Below, in pieces: positions 31,211-33,112 of a stretch of DNA of 33,112 nucleotides. Positions within the stretch are counted from its first letter, which is position 1. Each line of letters starts with the position of its first letter. Position numbers and translations under genes: made by a program. This DNA is from CAYHOI01 sp964358175 (lineage in GTDB: Bacteria; Margulisbacteria; Riflemargulisbacteria; GWF2-35-9), in the NCBI GenBank assembly GCA_964358175.1, contig CAYHOI010000011.1, positions 1 through 33,112 of the forward strand. The letters are read 5' to 3'. The notes under the pieces were generated by a model, which saw nothing but the letters and a program-made list of their open reading frames with translations, was not told where the DNA came from and did no database searches.

Positions 31211-32908
31211 ATGAATAAGAAGATTATAGCGAGCATCCAAGATACCAATTTGTCCAAATACGTTGTAAGCGTCGATGTTTCTGATGTTGCCATCACGCCC
31301 AATGACAAAATGGGTACATCGGGTACTCGATTGAAGGCAACAGAATTTGACCGTAAAAATTTTCTTCTCAAGGAAACTCAGGCGGTATGTCGTTACTGGC
31401 TTGAGATGGATGAAGCGTCTAGACAAAAAGGACATAATCGTATCATTATCGGTGGCGATCCTCGGAATGGAAATCCAGAAAGAATTAAGGAAGTTGCCCG
31501 AATTGTTGCTGCGAACGGTTTTGAGGTAATCGTTGCGGACAATAAGGGGTTGGCTACCACACCTGCGATGTCTGCAGCAATTATGAAGCATGAGGCATTA
31601 GGAGCGATTATTCTGACGGCAAGTCACAATCCCGCTGAGGATGTTGGCCTTAAAGTGAACCAGCCTTTTTTTCGGGGTGCAGGCCCCGTTTTGGAGGACG
31701 CAACAGATCGAATATATGAGTTAATGAATTCTGCGACATTCGCTAATACGCTCAATATTTCTTATGAGGAAGCTCTCGAAAAGAAGCTGATCTCTGAAGC
31801 AAATCTTGTAGCGATGAATACGGAATTTTACAACGAGATATTTGATGTTGAGCTTCTGAAAAATGGATTTAATGGAAAACCTTTCTCCTTGATTGCTGAT
31901 CCGATGCATGGAGCCACAGGCCCGTATTTGCAATCTATCGCCGAAGCGTTTGGTATTCAACTGAAGATGATCAATGCTGCTCCAGATCCATACTTTGGCC
32001 CGAAAGACGAGCACCGCCATCCTGAGCCAGAACCGCGATATCTAAACGAGTTGATAACGTTATCACATCAATATGATCTGGCCAGTGGGTATGATGCGGA
32101 TGGGGATAGAAATTTGCATTTCTTTCAGGGAATGAATATTACTGCTGGCGATTTGGGCGCGTTGCTAGCTGAATACCATCACTTTCTTCCCATTAAGCAT
32201 GACATATTTAATGATGGATGTGTTTTAATAGGCCGGTCTATTGTGTCAAGTTCACAAGCGGATCGTGTTGTTCTGCGCAAGCAAAGAGAGGGCGAGGACA
32301 TCAAGATGATACAGACTCCTACGGGTTTTAAGTGGATTTCCGAATTGGGAAATGTTGGGTTTGAAGAAAGTAATGGTCTTGGCAATCCCTATCATGGTGA
32401 AAAAGATGGATTGTTTGCGACCATGTTCCTTTTTACCATTATGGCCAAAACCCAGAAAACGATCCACGAACTTTTGGAAGAAATGTATAAAAAAGACGGA
32501 CGGGTTTACTTCACAAGAGGCGGTGTGACCTGTCCGAAAAAAGAAACCTCGGATAGAATTATGACCTATATAAACCCATCTTCGAGACCCAAAAAAATAT
32601 CAGGGTTAGAGCTGACGAATGCCTTTGTGTTTGATTATAAATCGCCTGTTTCTGGCATTGAGTCCAAAAATCAAGCCTATGTGTTTAACCTCATGACACC
32701 AGAAGGCCAAAAACTAATTCTTAGCATGAGATTTTCAGGCACCGGAACAGGAGACCCCATGTTGCGTGTGTACTGTGACTACTGGAATCCTGAGTATAAT
32801 CTTAGGCTGAATGAAGCCCTGAATTTTATTCGGCCAATTGTGAAGGATATCGTCGGGAAAGAGGTTGAAATGCCAGAGTTGGACTATTACGCTACCGCCC
32901 CACAATAA
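31211..32908 (+). CDS. pgm: Phosphoglucomutase (alpha-D-phosphohexomutase family)
   Basis: Converts glucose-1-phosphate and glucose-6-phosphate through a phosphoserine enzyme. I choose the ATG at 31211 because GGAGG precedes it by 8 bases; an alternative ATG at 31196 adds MEENE. Motifs: MGTSGTRLK near the start, the phosphoserine loop LTASHNPAEDVGLKVN, the metal loop GYDADGDRN, sugar-specificity loop GFEESNG and the phosphate-binding RFSGTGTGDPMLRVY. PTGFKWISELG before the GFEES loop agrees with Pgm rather than phosphomannomutase. It follows pgi and is 565 residues long. Confidence 0.92.
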   Translation: MNKKIIASIQDTNLSKYVVSVDVSDVAITPNDKMGTSGTRLKATEFDRKNFLLKETQAVCRYWLEMDEASRQKGHNRIIIGGDPRNGNPERIKEVARIVAANGFEVIVADNKGLATTPAMSAAIMKHEALGAIILTASHNPAEDVGLKVNQPFFRGAGPVLEDATDRIYELMNSATFANTLNISYEEALEKKLISEANLVAMNTEFYNEIFDVELLKNGFNGKPFSLIADPMHGATGPYLQSIAEAFGIQLKMINAAPDPYFGPKDEHRHPEPEPRYLNELITLSHQYDLASGYDADGDRNLHFFQGMNITAGDLGALLAEYHHFLPIKHDIFNDGCVLIGRSIVSSSQADRVVLRKQREGEDIKMIQTPTGFKWISELGNVGFEESNGLGNPYHGEKDGLFATMFLFTIMAKTQKTIHELLEEMYKKDGRVYFTRGGVTCPKKETSDRIMTYINPSSRPKKISGLELTNAFVFDYKSPVSGIESKNQAYVFNLMTPEGQKLILSMRFSGTGTGDPMLRVYCDYWNPEYNLRLNEALNFIRPIVKDIVGKEVEMPELDYYATAPQ

Positions 32909-32935
32909 CCTGTCCAACCGTAGCAATGTGGAAAG

Positions 32936-33112
32936 TATACTTCGACCGAATTGGTTTGGACGCTTCGCTAGATCTTGCGATGGCGGTGAAGTGACGACAA
33001 GCGACGCTTACTGTGCGTAAGTAGGCGTCCTTCGACACTTCGAGAGCCTCAGTGATCGAATGCTCAGGAACCGAGACGAAGCAAAACCGAAAACCAATTT
33101 TAGTAGAGTATA
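32936..33112. repeat. Large imperfect inverted repeat reaching the window end
   Basis: TATACT at 32936-32941 faces AGTATA at 33107-33112, and AATTGGTTT (32949-32957) faces AAACCAATT (33091-33099). A further inner inverted repeat is built around GACGCTTAC...GTAAGTAGGCGTC. The stretch carries GTATACTTCGAC, CCTTCGACACTTCGAGAG and ACCAATTTTAGT words shared with the repeat upstream of hisIE. No gene is seen here. The window ends exactly at the repeat arm, as assemblies often stop at repeats. Confidence 0.6.

Overview
This is a draft-assembly scaffold of a Gram-negative-type bacterium; an exact 100-base N run at 28483-28582 is a scaffold gap. Outer-membrane/LPS-type genes (hldE, an LpxB-like transferase), a flagellar-type export gate (fliQ, fliR, flhB), respiratory nitrate reductase and a ferredoxin/NAD(P) flavoprotein complex point to an anaerobic or facultative, probably motile organism. 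No rRNA or other reliable phylogenetic marker is present, so I do not assign a phylum. The gene mixture and unfamiliar proteins would suit a little-studied lineage.

Layout. 1-3955: narG (3' end only), narH, narJ, narI, a tight operon for membrane-bound nitrate reductase. 4059-5898: an accessory patch with an unknown small gene, a 17-bp direct repeat, tRNA-Arg(UCU) with its promoter, a broken surface-protein gene, and a PIN toxin followed by a 56-residue partner. 5899-7356: comEC. 7538-11712: three genes for a NuoE-, NuoF- and NuoG/GltD-like complex, best explained as a Sporomusa-type (Stn) electron-bifurcating transhydrogenase. 11696-13726: htpG behind a sigma70-like promoter overlapped by a CIRCE (HrcA) operator. 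13756-14735: a HEPN/MNT toxin-antitoxin pair bracketed by diverged copies of a small repeat. 14820-16646: a divergent family-8-like glycosidase without a signal peptide. 16664-22758 (minus strand): hldE-fliQ-fliR-flhB-comEA-ligA, six genes packed with zero spacing or a 4-bp overlap behind one promoter. 22801-25824: three unknown proteins next to the export-gate genes. 26005-28809: hisIE, a YcdX-type PHP phosphatase, an LpxB-like transferase and a HAD phosphatase split by the gap, all overlapping. 28817-29371: a ParD/RelE-type toxin-antitoxin pair with a clear promoter. 29482-32908: glucose-6-phosphate isomerase and phosphoglucomutase. 32936-33112: a large imperfect inverted repeat running to the window end.

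How it fits together. Nitrate reductase drains quinol electrons to nitrate, while the Stn-type complex would balance NADH, NADPH and ferredoxin. pgi and pgm connect glycolysis with glucose-1-phosphate, and hldE makes ADP-heptose for LPS. ComEC, ComEA and LigA belong to DNA uptake and repair. The most interesting parts are the Stn-type trio, the zero-spaced mixed operon, the unknown proteins beside the export gate, the unusual GH8-like enzyme, and the repeat copies bracketing the HEPN/MNT pair.
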